Of a DNA stretch of 64,000 nt, positions 34,120 through 44,102 are shown in pieces (position 1 is the stretch's first letter; each line of letters begins with the position of its first letter). The DNA comes from Ceriagrion tenellum (Eukaryota > Arthropoda > Insecta > Odonata > Coenagrionidae), in NCBI GenBank assembly GCA_963169105.1, contig OY720637.1, forward strand, positions 34,839,925-34,903,924. Reading direction: 5' to 3'. The notes under the pieces were generated by a model. The model was not told the origin of the DNA. It saw only the letters and a list, made by a program, of their open reading frames with translations, and ran no database searches. A program made the position numbers and the translations under genes.

Positions 34120-34301
34120 ATGCTTCTAAGATTACTGCGTAATGGTATTATAACCAATTCCCGCAATAACTTGAGAAGGGATTGGTTTGTTCGGGCTTTT
34201 GCTTCGTATGACGGATTCCCCAGGCTCTCTATAGTTCTAAAAAGACATGATTATCCACTTTTACCTCCAATACATAGATTTAGCCAAGATTCAGTTTTAA
34301 G
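34120..34301 (+). CDS. fh: Frataxin, exon 1 (mitochondrial presequence)
   Basis: Exon 1 encodes residues 1-60 plus two bases. It is rich in Arg, Leu and Asn (MLLRLLRNGIITNSRNNLRR), as expected for a mitochondrial import presequence. It ends at the donor AAG|GTAGGA. Two bases of an Arg codon are completed by the first base of exon 2. The start ATG is the first in the frame. The predicted spliced protein of 185 residues has the normal length for animal frataxin precursors. Confidence 0.9.
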
Positions 34302-34374
34302 GTAGGATATTTTCCGTTAAAAATACTATAGTTTGCATCCATGGCGGTGTAATTCATTTTATTGCTCCTTGCAG

Positions 34375-34498
34375 GTGCCGCTCTGATGTCTTAGCGTACG
34401 AAAAGGCTTGCGATGAAACATTGGATTCTCTTGCTGAGTATTTTGAAGAAATTATTGATAGAAGTCCACATTTGAAAGAGGCTGATGTTACATATGGT
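34375..34498 (+). CDS. fh: Frataxin, exon 2
   Basis: The exon runs from the acceptor TTGCAG|GTGCCG to the donor GGT|GTAAGT. It encodes AYEKACDETLDSLAEYFEEI and then IDRSPHLKEADVTYG. This is the first alpha helix of the frataxin fold with its acidic ridge (Glu/Asp residues), which binds iron and contacts the NFS1-ISCU iron-sulfur cluster assembly complex in the mitochondrial matrix. Phase 0 at its end joins directly to exon 3. Confidence 0.95.
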
Positions 34499-34590
34499 GT
34501 AAGTGATTGTCAAATGTTTTAGTTTTTGTCGTTAGCCAAAAAGTATTTCTACGAATTGGCATTAAACTAATCACATTTTTCGTATTTCAG

Positions 34591-34842
34591 GATGGAGTCC
34601 TGACTGTTAAGTTTGGAGATCCCTACGGAACTTATGTCATTAATAGACAAACACCTAATCAGCAAATATGGCTATCGTCCCCTTTTAGTGGTCCGAAGAG
34701 GTATGATTATCTTGGCGGTCAGTGGGTTTATCGTCATGATGGAATCACATTGCACGAGCTCCTCGACCAGGAAGTGCAACGCATTTCAAAATATAGCGTA
34801 GATTTTAGGCGGTGTCAGCATAGCAGACCAACGTCTCGCTAA
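34591..34842 (+). CDS. fh: Frataxin, exon 3 and stop
   Basis: After the acceptor TTTCAG the frame reads DGVLTVKFGDPYGTYVINRQ, TPNQQIWLSSPFSGPKRYDY and WVYRHDGITLHELLDQEV. These are the beta-sheet and C-terminal helix of frataxin. The invariant surface (N-R-Q-T-P-N-x-Q-I-W-L-S-S-P, then G-P-K-R-Y-D) is fully kept, so the gene looks functional. Frataxin is an allosteric activator of iron-sulfur cluster assembly. The frame ends at TAA 34840-34842. No canonical AATAAA is evident before the next gene at 35193. Confidence 0.97.
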   Translation, partial: DGVLTVKFGDPYGTYVINRQTPNQQIWLSSPFSGPKRYDYLGGQWVYRHDGITLHELLDQEVQRISKYSVDFRRCQHSRPTSR

Positions 34843-35192
34843 AGAGTGATTTCTCTTGGTGTAAGTAATTAGTGTAGAAGAAGTATAGCTATCTGTGATG
34901 AAATATTTACCTCATTGATAACGCAATAGTGGTCTGCGTAATTATTTCGTGCAATCTACGCTCATTGTTTTGAAATCCTGTGTTATTATTCACCGAATTC
35001 AGCATAGATTTTCGCTTTGGATTTCTTATGGCTATTTTTTTGTAAGTTTAGTGAGCGTATAACCTTCGTTCACGAGATGTCATGATACTATAAATTTTAT
35101 AAATTAGACGTCCACACATCGTTATCGTTTGTTCAAAACCTTTTACGCAAGGTTGAATTTGTCTGTGACCCATTGGGGGAAAAAAACAGAAA

Positions 35193-35689
35193 ATGGAGGT
35201 GATGGAAGAGGGTAATCTAATGGACAGAGTTCTGATCCTACTCCAGCGTGATCTTGCATATTATGAAAAGCACCAGAAGGTTCTGCAAGAGAGATTGTGC
35301 TCTGAAGTTGTTGGCGGTCAGCTAGATTTTCCCCATCATGCATCGTTTGCCTCTGTCAAGTTGGTTTCTTGGTGGGAAGGAGAGTATGTTGCAGCTTTCC
35401 ATAAGCCTTCAGATTTCCTGCCAACTGTGGAAGGGGAGAAGTCTGCTGGGGGAACTTCTGATGATGAAGCGGAGGCTGCTGTTGTCATAACGTCGGTTCC
35501 CGAAGAGTTTGCTAAGTTGACTGAATCATCTGCTGCACAGTTGTTAGAGCATCTTCACACTCTAAGTCAAGAGGCTCTAGATCATGCTGATCTTACAGTG
35601 CTAACAGGCACGTTAGGGGCTGCCGCCTTAACAAGGAATTCTCTGTGGTGCTATAATGAGCTACTTAAAAGGGGATCTGATTCGTCAGG
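35193..35689 (+). CDS. First exon of a large conserved gene (KIAA0825/DUF4495-like, tentative)
   Basis: The frame opens at an ATG with A at -3 and G at +4, and an in-frame TGA lies shortly upstream, so this is a true N-terminus. It encodes 165 residues plus two bases. They are largely helical, with an acidic low-complexity patch (TSDDEAEAAV) and a Leu/His-rich helix (LLEHLHTLSQEALDHADL). It ends at a donor CAGG|GTGAGA in phase 2. I link it to the exons from 42155 onward because the strand is the same, no other gene start intervenes and the coding character is similar. That link is an inference: the middle exons are not all found. It could be a separate gene. Confidence 0.65.
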
Positions 35690-36065
35690 GTGAGATATTT
35701 TCATCATATAGTTAGTGCAGTATGTAACCGGAATTACATTTCAAATGATTGTTACTTAATGGAACCAGCATTCTGCTTTGTATCCATGTCAATAGTTACA
35801 ATGCAAAACTGTAATGCATTAAGTTTTTAGAAATATTTTTAATGACCTGTCTTTATCCAATACTGAATGGTAATTTTTCTTATTTTCAGTAAAAAGTAAG
35901 TAAAACTGTTTAATTTTGATAGCACTATCCTTTTTATTCTGTATTGGTTGGGAGCACTTCAAAATCTGCTCATCTTGTATGTATATTTTTGTAAAAATTA
36001 TACTCTCAGCTTTAATGATTTATTTCTTTTATTCTTTCTTGCACTTTCTCCTCGTTGACCTATAG

Positions 36066-36120
36066 ACAGCTTCCACAAATGCTGTTGACAGCTGGTTGTG
36101 AAGAGCTCTGCATAACTAAT
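36066..36120 (+). CDS. Possible exon 2 of the same gene (right end uncertain)
   Basis: A good polypyrimidine tract leads to the acceptor CCTATAG at 36065. The following base completes the split Gly codon of exon 1, and the frame continues QLPQMLLTAGCEELCITNG. The donor is not clear: the sequence runs on openly into a 30-bp near-palindrome at 36131, which looks like inserted repeat DNA. Confidence 0.35.
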
Positions 36121-36130
36121 GGGGTGGTTC

Positions 36131-36160
36131 CCAACTTGTGGTATGCATACCACAGGTTGG
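36131..36160. repeat. 30-bp near-perfect palindrome
   Basis: CCAACTTGTGGTATG is followed directly by CATACCACAGGTTGG, with one mismatched pair. It sits at the edge of a probable exon and may mark a small inserted element. Confidence 0.6.
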
Positions 36161-36274
36161 TGCCAAAAGGTACACTCTTGGGTCACTTTCATTCACTTGG
36201 TGATTCAGCTGTAAACGAGGAAAACTGAAAGCATAAGTGGGCCAACATATTCTTCTAGCGATTGATATACTGAA

Positions 36275-36440
36275 GGAAATAGGCTATGAAGGTTTCCTCA
36301 TCATTAGTCGTCTGTTTCTTTTCTTTCTTCCTCTTTTGTGGTTTCCATCCACTATTTCTTCCAGTACATCTCGTAACAAACATTTCATTCTCAGTACATG
36401 TCCCATCCAGTTCTTAAGATTAAGGGTTACATAAGTAAAA
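36275..36440 (-). pseudogene. LINE reverse transcriptase C-terminal scrap
   Basis: The minus strand reads NLKNWMGHVLRMKCLLRDVL and EEIVDGNHKRGRKKRNRR, the 'W.GHVLRM......VLE....G.R.RGR.R.R' block of RTE-type reverse transcriptases. Confidence 0.65.
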
Positions 36441-36920
36441 AAGATAAAGAATCTCTGGTCTAGCCAAAGGTTTAATGGGATAGGGTAGAAATGGAAGATG
36501 AGTAAAAGTAAATAGTACTTGTGGCATGGCATGTCGGGTAGTCCAAAGTAAACAAAAGAACAGAAACACTATCCTTGCACTGGCAGTAATCTGCCTTGAA
36601 TAAATAAATCCTACCACTCCCCAATAGGGTCCCCAAGATGGATGCCTGAAAATATAATGTCTACCGTTAATTTATTTTTTTCATCAACCCGAAACGTACA
36701 GCCTTAATTATTTTTTCGCTGGGAAGAAGAATGTTAAGAGTGAGCTAAATTGAAGTTTCTATGTATGTGTTATTACACTTTTTTACATCACATTTATTTT
36801 CGAATTAGACAAAACTTGGTGGTAACTAAAAAAGAAAGATGTATTCAGTAAAAACTTGTTCAGTGAATAAGGCAAAATTTTGTTTCCAAACATCATTGTT
36901 TATAGTAATGTATTTCCTAG

Positions 36921-37024
36921 GTTCCCCCTTGCTCTAGGGGTTATTCCTTATCCCCAGAGCCAGTGGTCTGGAGCAGTCCATGCCACTCCCAAAATGATCC
37001 ACTGGACATCTGCCACAAGCAAGG
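36921..37024 (+). CDS. Weak candidate internal exon
   Basis: Acceptor TATTTCCTAG, then an open frame FPLALGVIPYPQSQWSGAVH and ATPKMIHWTSATSKG up to a possible donor AAGG|GTTGTA. The peptide looks protein-like but I cannot place it in a family. The frame closes shortly after the proposed donor. Confidence 0.25.
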
Positions 37025-37278
37025 GTTGTATAACCTGTATTCCAAAGTTCTAGCACTGATTGAAAGTGATTTTTAACATTAATAACTTTTGAGTCCTTGA
37101 TAAAATAATTTGTTTAGATTGAAAGATGTCATTTGTTGGTGTGTGATCGAATTGCTTCTCATTCATGCTCTGGTTACATAGGATATTGTCATGGTATCTT
37201 TTCAGTTTTATGCACACAATCTAAACATTGATGAAGAGTTTTTTTGGTGTGGGTGAGACTCATTTGCATTTTGGTCAG

Positions 37279-37510
37279 CAGGGCCGGATTTACAGACAGT
37301 GGCACCTGAGGCCAGTAACTTTTCAGCACACCATATCCCCTCTGTTTTCCTCTATTTCATTTTTAGTTTTCATACATTTTTGTTGCCCTATAAAACTAGG
37401 ACTTCATATTACTGTCATTAAGACTGTGCCAATAAAGAAGTCAAGGTACTCCCATTCCTCTAGGTGCCCTAGGCCTGGGTCTTCCTGGCCTAAGCATCAA
37501 TATGGCCCTG
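37279..37510. mobile_element. hAT-like MITE
   Basis: It starts CAGGGCCGGATTTA and ends with the inverse of CAGGGCCATATTGA. Flanking 8-mers TTGGTCAG and TAGATCAG agree at 6 of 8 positions, as for a decayed hAT target duplication. Its 232 bp encode nothing. Confidence 0.6.
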
Positions 37511-37511
37511 T

Positions 37512-38075
37512 AGATCAGAAACAACTGGTGTGGGCCTGTACTGTAGAACATGTAGAATGATTTGGGAACCTGGTCAAAAAGATTCAACCAAAATAATTAA
37601 TAAAAATATAAAGAAAAGCCCTTCGTTAAAAGCTGCTACAAGCGAACATATTGTCTTACAACTTTTAGAGGGATTAAGGTGGGAGCCCCTAGAGACTCGG
37701 AGGCTACACGCCAGGCTTAGGTTGCTTGAGAAATTCTTAACTGGTGTGTTTCAGAGTGACACAGAATATAATTAATGCCTCACTACATCTCTGAGTCTGA
37801 CAGAAGCGATAAAATAAGAGAGAATAAGACAGAAGAGATAAAATAAGAGTTAAGAGAGAGACATAAAATAAAAGAGATACATTGCTGAACACATTGGTAC
37901 AAACACTCGTTCTTTCCGCGCTCAATAAGTGACTGCAATAAAAACTGAGCTCCACTAAATACACTTGTAATGCACGTCAATATTTCACTTCCCAAAACCT
38001 TACATCTTTACACCACTGGTAACCTAACACCCCCTGCTACACGACAATGTGGCGGGTAGTATGTAGATGTAGTGT
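37512..38075 (+). mobile_element. CR1/jockey-like LINE 3' end, family C
   Basis: The frame includes IWEPGQKDSTKIINKNIKKS, then LLEGLRWEPLETRRLHARLR and LLEKFLTGVFQSDTEYN. This is the C-terminal end of a jockey/CR1-type reverse transcriptase ('LGW..LE.RR...RL.LL.K...G'). The 3' UTR that follows matches 20738-21040 and ends GGGTAGTATGTAGATGTAG. Confidence 0.75.
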
Positions 38076-38079
38076 GACC

Positions 38080-39450
38080 TGAAGATTAAAATATTCACAA
38101 TGTGCACGGATGTGGTAAAATGCACCAGTGCACCTTTAGTAGTTGAACATAAAATGCATGATATCACAGCAATAATATTTTTTGCTAACTTAAAAGTAAT
38201 TTCCTCAAGTTCTCCATTATTTGACCAAATTTTGACAAAAAAATGCTTCAGTCATGTGTTTTGATGTTCTGACAATGTCTAATGTTACTAATGTCCCATA
38301 AAGAGGAGTGACTTCTACCTACCTAGTGGTCAGCCATATTTTCCAAATAAAAGCACAATTCCTGCTATTCTCTATTACTCCTCATTGAATAATCTCAAAA
38401 TGCAAGCCCAATTTCAATTTGGTGAATATAGCTATTATCAGATGAAGGTAATGATGCTTTTGATTTACTTACTAAAGCCCCAGGATAGTTCACAGATCCA
38501 ATATAGGACTAGAGGAAGAGCTTCGATTTGACAAAAATGCAATTGTATGAGTATATGACATTGGTGGCATATGATGTGTGGAATGCACAATGGCCTGGGA
38601 TTTGTGATCTTAAATTGCCCAAACAAATGGGTCATTTGGCACCAATTATCCTGGCTGTACATATGAAAGAAGGCGACGGAATTTTCCTAGGCACCTATAC
38701 ATATCTTGAAGAATCTTCTGTGAGGTCTTTCACACTAAAATCCTAATTTTTTTGAGTAACACACATAAAAATGTTATAAACAAAATGCCGCAACAAATTC
38801 ATTGTAGTATATTTGAAAACTAAATAAATCCTTTTAGTGTACTGTAGATTGATTGGCATTGATCAATGCAACAAAAGGGAAACGGCATCGACTTAATACC
38901 CAATGAGTGACCTCCATGCTGTTGGCAGTGGTGGCAACAAATATGATAAAAAAGACTAATAACTCTCACCTCATGACCTATAGTAAGGCATATTGAAGCT
39001 TGGTGGTTAAGATTATTAGGTTAATCTCTCCAATTTCACTTGACATCAAGATTTCCTTTGGTGGCCACACTCAAGCCATGTCGAAGTGTCTCACTTTGAC
39101 ATCATCAGCCCAATGCTTCAACTTCTTTTGAATGCCCTATTCTGCTTCTGAGGCAAAATTTAAGACTTTAGAAATGTAACTCATAAGGGGCATTACAAAT
39201 TCCGGTAAAAAATAAGGAATGGGGACCTGACTATTTTGCCACCCATCCAGATGGCTTCAAGCTTGGAAGTTGTCTTGCAGATAATTTTGAGAAATTATGA
39301 AGAGTAAGGTTCTGGCTGAGCAAGGCCATGAAAAGATGTACCAGTACCAGGATGGTATTTGGAGGTTATTTCCAGGCTCAATTTTTAATGCATATATATC
39401 AGAAAGGTGATCAGGTCGGGGTAAGGGCAACTGAACTCCTCTGCTAAAAA
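38080..39450. other. No gene recognised (within the long gene's intron)
   Basis: A 72-codon plus-strand frame at 38528-38746 (AYDVWNAQWPGICDLKLPKQ) looks protein-like but lacks splice context and a family match. It may be a decayed element. Confidence 0.35.
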
Positions 39451-39455
39451 ATTCC

Positions 39456-39870
39456 TTAGAAGCTGTTCTGTAGAATGTAAGGAATTCTACAGAAATTGAC
39501 TCTTCTTCTTCAGAACTAGTTCCTTTTCTAAGGATCTGTATGGAACATGAGTACCTGACTCTACAGAACATATGTTCTGTAGAGTTATTTTCTGCAGAGT
39601 AAAATAACTCCTTACTAGCCGTTCTGTAGAACTTCAGCAACTCTACGGAAGTACGGAAACTCTGCAGAACATCATGGGGAATTCTGCAGAATGTCATAGA
39701 GAATTCCACAGATTGTTCAAAGGGATTCTGAAGAACATCCTAAGGTATTCTGCAGAATGTTGTGGGGAATACTGTAAAATGGCGTTTCAATACTTTAAGG
39801 AATATCTACAGAACTTTTTAAGAAATTCTGCAGAAGTATTTACAAGGAAACTATACAGAATTTTTTAGTA
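39456..39870. repeat. Degenerate array of TTCTGCAGAA-type units
   Basis: About a dozen variants of TTCTGCAGAA or TTCTGTAGAA/CTACAGAA recur every 20-40 bp over 400 bp, with GGGGAATTCTGCAGAATGT as the clearest unit. A perfect 28-bp palindrome (39558-39585) centred on ACATATGT lies inside it. Confidence 0.65.
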
Positions 39871-40154
39871 GGGTCCAATGACACAAATTCTAATCCTGGC
39901 ATGGTAGAGGTTCTACGACAGAATGGTGATTCCTACTAGGATGCCTATTAAAGATTCATTTAAGAGTAACAGATCAGATCAGATGGGACATAAGAGCCAT
40001 GGACTCAATGGCCCCTATTGTTTAGAGAACACCTATGCTTACCCTGGGTTTGTTTCCACCCTTCCTTCCATTCCCTGAATAATCTTACTTATCCTATCTA
40101 GCCATCAATCCTTCATGAAGCTAATCTCAGTTGCCAATTTTTTAAGTATTCTAC

Positions 40155-40348
40155 CAGTTAGGGTAGGTTTTGTTGAATGTCAGATAGTCTCCTGTCAGTT
40201 TTCTACAATTCCAGGGCCCATCTCTCTCTAGTATATCCTCTTTCGCCTCAGCATACAATCCACCCTCCTTCATCCCAACCTTGAAACCTACTCTCTTCCT
40301 TCCCCTTCCCTGTTTGCTCAACATCCTTCCCTCTATCACACTCTGGAG
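40155..40348 (-). pseudogene. RTE-like LINE fragment (3' end)
   Basis: The minus strand reads LLQSVIEGRMLSKQGRGRKR and VGFKVGMKEGGLYAEAKEDI, the family seen at 5272. It is cut exactly where the hAT-like element at 40349 begins, so the hAT-like element probably inserted into this LINE. Confidence 0.75.
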
Positions 40349-40596
40349 CAGGGGCGATCCCGGGGAGGGGGGGGGGGTGTTTAGGAGATACATTCACCCC
40401 GAAAATTTTGGGTTTCACAAAACAATTTTAACAACTAGACGTATTTATCAAATACAACATTAAATACTCCAATCACTGATCTGAAAAGTATAATAGTTAT
40501 TATTAGGCTCATTATTATATAGATATAATGATGTAACAGTTTTATAGTTTTTTTAGGATGACTGAAAATTGCCAATTAATGGTAGTCTGCTCAATG
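40349..40596. mobile_element. hAT-like element, partial copy, uninterrupted site
   Basis: It begins CAGGGGCGATCCC and runs in the opposite orientation to the copy at 7842. It includes AAAATTTTGGGTTTCACAAA and continues through ATAATGATGTAACAGT, the point where the LINE sits in the 7842 copy. The far terminal repeat is missing. Confidence 0.7.
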
Positions 40597-41054
40597 ATGT
40601 AGTAATGCTCCATGTTGCCTGCTAAAAATAACCTGTCAATAGCAATCATCTTTGTTGACTGTTAATAATGGCTTAAAAATCTATGAAGTGTTAGGCGTGT
40701 CTTTTCAAAGTAACAAGACAGCAAGATATCCTATGAAGGAGTTTGAAAACCCTAAAAATTGAAGTCATCGCATTATAATCTCAACTGTCACATTGGATTC
40801 ATTGAATATTTCCAGAGTAAAAGGGTTTCTTGACACCAGGGGTCAAATCACAGAAGTTTCAGCTATCCTCGTCAATGGACTGACTACTACCCTTCTGGTG
40901 ATTCCCAGGACCCAGGAAAGCCAGAAATCCATGGTTTGGTACTCCATCCAGGAATCCCTTTTTCCTGTGGCAATTTTCAATTAAGATTTTCCAAGTCCAT
41001 TTCCTGATTGAAATAGGAATCAACATATCCACTTAATAAATTTATTATTAAAGT

Positions 41055-41110
41055 AACCTGGTTAAGGTAGGTTTTAATGAAAGACAGAAAATCCTCCAGA
41101 CTTTCACCAC
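41055..41110 (-). repeat. RTE-like LINE 3'-end scrap
   Basis: CTGGTTAAGGTAGGTTTTAA with GACAGAAAATCCTCC matches the 3' terminus of the RTE-like family (compare 40150-40200). Confidence 0.5.
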
Positions 41111-41164
41111 CTTCAGACTTTCCAAATAAGTATCACTGCAGCTTCAAGCACAGTGTTCTTTGGC

Positions 41165-41295
41165 TTTCTTCAATCATTGCATTGAACGAAGAAATTGCCA
41201 TGAGAAAAATTCGACCTGGACCAGGAATCGATCCACGGACCTTTGGTTTGCCGGACCAATGCGCAGACCACTACGCTATCCAGGCTTCCTAATTC
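41165..41295 (-). mobile_element. tRNA-derived SINE, family S2
   Basis: Read on the minus strand: CTGGATAGCGTAGTGGTCTG (A box TAGCGTAGTGG), then GGTCCGTGGATCGATTCC (B box) and a tail CTCATGGCAATTTCTTCGTT. The tRNA-like head cannot form a complete cloverleaf, so this is a SINE, not a tRNA gene. Confidence 0.7.
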
Positions 41296-41448
41296 CCATG
41301 GCAATTTTGGTGGATACAAGGCAACTAGATCTTAGGCTCTTGCGGTCCATCAAAGATGGCAACACAAGGGAGAAGAGGACTTCAAAGAAGCCACAACCAA
41401 GAGTCGGTATCCTTCGCCAGCACTTATGCCGTGCTTAGCCATTTGACA

Positions 41449-41686
41449 TTCAAACATGGCGGGTGAATTTTTTGAAGAAATTGCCATGAGAAAAATTCAG
41501 CCTGGACCGGGAATCCAACCACGGACCTTTGGTTTGCCGGGAATTTTGGGATTGAGGAAGCCTGGATACCGTAGTGGTCTGCGCATTGGTCCGGCAAACC
41601 AAAGGTCCGTGGTACGATTCCCGATCCAGGCCGAATTTTTCTCATGGCAATTTCTTCAAAAAATTCACCCGCCATGTTTGAATTTC
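41449..41686. mobile_element. Two S2 SINE copies as a fold-back pair
   Basis: The left arm (about 41449-41545) and right arm (about 41588-41686) are near-exact inverses, from TTCAAACATGGCGGGTGAAT through GAAGAAATTGCCATGAG and ACGGACCTTTGGTTTGCCGG. The inner spacer of about 40 bp is part of the right copy's tRNA-like head. Each arm is an S2 SINE like the one at 41165. Confidence 0.8.
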
Positions 41687-42154
41687 AAATTGCATTGAAC
41701 CACGAACATGGTACGCACTTGCCCACACATGCACAAAGATGTAAACGAAGGAGATACAATTCAACACAAAAGAATCATTTGACTTTACCCTAATATGAAC
41801 CCACTTCTCCCAAGGGCCAGTCAGGTATTTCAGCCCATTACACCACCAAGAGTAAATGGCTATCATACCCAATCAGGATCTAATTCCAGTCAAATGATGC
41901 CTCTTTCATGGTGAATTTCATCTCCTCGGTAAATGGCTTCCTTCCTCACAAAAAAATGAGCTTTCAATTAACTTAAGAATAAACTTCACTGTGAAGTGAA
42001 CTTACCTTTTGCCTCATCTTCTCAAACCACCCACTTTCCTCTTAAGTGTCACTCTAGCAGTCAATGATATTTGAATGCACATGTTTTCAAGAAGGATCAG
42101 GGTGAAGCATTGAAAAGCATTTACTCACAAATACAGGCTCTCACTCCACAACAG

Positions 42155-42336
42155 TTTCAAGCAATTTAATGAGATGGTTGAAGCTTTGGCGGAGCGTCTT
42201 CTAGATTTACATAACAGGCTCTTGTCCCTGTACATACTACAAGATGCAGATAGTCTAAACTGGGAACATAACCAGCCTTTTTTTGAAGGGCAAAGAGGCT
42301 CCTTCATTATTCAGATGTGGTGGCTGTACATGCAAG
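42155..42336 (+). CDS. Internal exon, KIAA0825-like gene
   Basis: It runs from the acceptor CCACAACAG to the donor CAAG|GTAAAC. The frame reads FKQFNEMVEALAERLLDLHN, RLLSLYILQDADSLNWEHNQ and RGSFIIQMWWLYMQ. It starts with one base that completes a codon (phase 2 needed upstream) and ends with one base of the next. As I recall the KIAA0825 (DUF4495) family, 'LYILQDA.S..WE...FFE.ERGS..IQMW..YMQ' is a conserved block. That recollection is the main basis for the tentative name. The family's cellular role is not known to me beyond a reported link to limb development in mammals. Confidence 0.85.
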
Positions 42337-42415
42337 GTAAACAACATTCAAGGCATGGCTCAGAGATAGAAATAGTCGAAATTAAAATTTCATCTACAAA
42401 ACAGTTGTTTTTAAG

Positions 42416-42522
42416 GTACAAGAGAAGATTTGTGGAACACAGTACCACCAAAAACAGCCCAGAGGGTTTTTGCTGGGATGCTGAATGAATCTTTAACGAT
42501 TCTCACAGTGCGTTACTCACAG
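42416..42522 (+). CDS. Internal exon, KIAA0825-like gene
   Basis: A 79-bp intron separates it from the previous exon. The first two bases complete a Gly codon, and the frame reads TREDLWNTVPPKTAQRVFAG and MLNESLTILTVRYSQ up to the donor CACAG|GTAATT. Phase 0 at its end. The block DLWNTVPP and the end RYSQ are strongly protein-like. Confidence 0.88.
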
Positions 42523-42721
42523 GTAATTTACTGTTATATCACTAAACTACCTTACCCTTTAAGCACAGTTACTCATCTTAACTCTTTGAAATAGGAGTAA
42601 AAATTATTGGAACCATCATTTGTATGAGGTAAACCTCAATAGACTCATTTTCAGCTTTTTGATGCATATTAGTGTAAATAGTATTGATCTAACCTACTTC
42701 AAACTAGACACATTTTTTGAT

Positions 42722-42884
42722 AACTTTTACTTAACCACAAAAAACACACGACCCGGGTTTCAATACATAAGTATCATCTTCAGGTGATATGAAGATAATA
42801 CTGGATATTAGATGGATTGGACAGGATACTGGATAAGCTGTATTGATACCTGGGTCGTGTGTTTTTTGTGGTTAAGTAAAAGTT
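42722..42884. mobile_element. Fold-back element with hammerhead-like motif
   Basis: AACTTTTACTTAACCACAAA on the left is the inverse of TTTGTGGTTAAGTAAAAGTT on the right, and the pairing continues inward through ACACACGACCC/GGGTCGTGTG to ATAC/GTAT, about 45 bp per arm. The interior carries a hammerhead-like core on the minus strand. It lies in an intron of the long gene. Confidence 0.75.
42750..42783 (-). ncRNA. Hammerhead-like motif
   Basis: On the minus strand: CTGAAGA, T, GATAC-TTAT-GTATT, GAAACCCGGGTC. Stem II pairs with one G-T. ACCCGGGT and the GTC triplet are identical to the 13.7-kb copy. Confidence 0.55.
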
Positions 42885-43602
42885 TTCAATATATTATAAA
42901 TTATTTATAAATGTCTATTGAAACATACCGCCAAGTAAACAAAGATACTGTTTTATTGCTTCAAACTAGCTGAAACCCTTAAATTCTTATATTCACAAAA
43001 TGAATTTGGTGTTTTTGGGCATCAGGGTATGAGTTATTGCTCTTATCAATATGTAAAGTGTAAAATAAAGTTACAAGAAATCAAAACTTAACCAAAAACT
43101 TATTAGTATGGCAATAATTTCATGCAGGAAAACTTCTTTCTCCTCATCTATGCACGGTTAATGAAAAATAGTGGCACAAGCCAACACATGGGCCATTGGC
43201 CATTATGAATACTGAAGAGTATGAATAAAATATTTCATAGGTAAGCAGCTGCAAGCCTAAATAAAATATACATTATCAGCATTTGAAAAAGTCAAAGAAT
43301 GCTCTAAAAATATAAGCTTGGCATATACTAGTCCAGCAGCATGTCAATGAAAGCAGCGTTCTGATTTCTGGGACTTCAACGTTTGCATTAATCATCAACC
43401 AACATGGCTGGGCAAGTAACCATTACACACCATATACTTTCTCCATGGATCACAATGGATATTTGGTTACGAGACAATTTTAAGCCCATATGTTTGAGAG
43501 TGGGTCAGTTTAAGCATGATCAATTTATGCATGAATTGCATATGTACAGAGGTGGATAAAACAATGAAACAGAACGTAAATGTATGTAACTTACTCTAAA
43601 GG

Positions 43603-43777
43603 CAGGGGCGATCCTAGGAATTTATTTTGGGTGGGGGTGGGGGGAAGACTCCCTCAGTGATCGGAGTGTTCAATGTTGTATTTGATAACTGCATCTAGTT
43701 GTTAAAATTGTTTTGTAAAACCCTAAATTCTCGGGGGGGAATGTATTCCCAAAATCCCCCCCTTGGGATCGCCCCTG
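43603..43777. mobile_element. hAT-like MITE, short complete copy
   Basis: It starts CAGGGGCGATCCTAGGA and ends TTGGGATCGCCCCTG. The inside matches the right part of the 7842 element (GATCGGAGTGTTCAATGTTG, TTTGATAACTGCATCTAG). Flanking 8-mers agree only at 5 of 8 positions. Confidence 0.7.
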
Positions 43778-44102
43778 TTAAAATGTGAAGTGATTTTGGC
43801 GGAAAAATACATAGTACACACACAATGCTGGCTTTAAGTCAGAATACTGTCCACAAAAAAGTTATGTGCTTATTTACATGACTATAAGTTGAAGGTGCTT
43901 TCTTTACGACGAAAGCAGGCAAAAAAATTTGTATTTGATTTCAGAAGTACATACAAAGTAGTTTTCCTTAGAGGTCACTGCATATTAGCTGGTGGTACTT
44001 TACTTTATTCAGTATTAACAATTAATTAGCATTGACTGAATGTTGGAGGTCCCAAGGGCTTCAAGCACTGATGTCAGTAGATGTGGATGAGGTTTGAATG
44101 GG

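Noticed and set aside
41165..41295. tRNA gene on the minus strand
   Set aside because: A and B boxes are present but the acceptor and anticodon stems do not pair, and the same unit recurs with a SINE tail.
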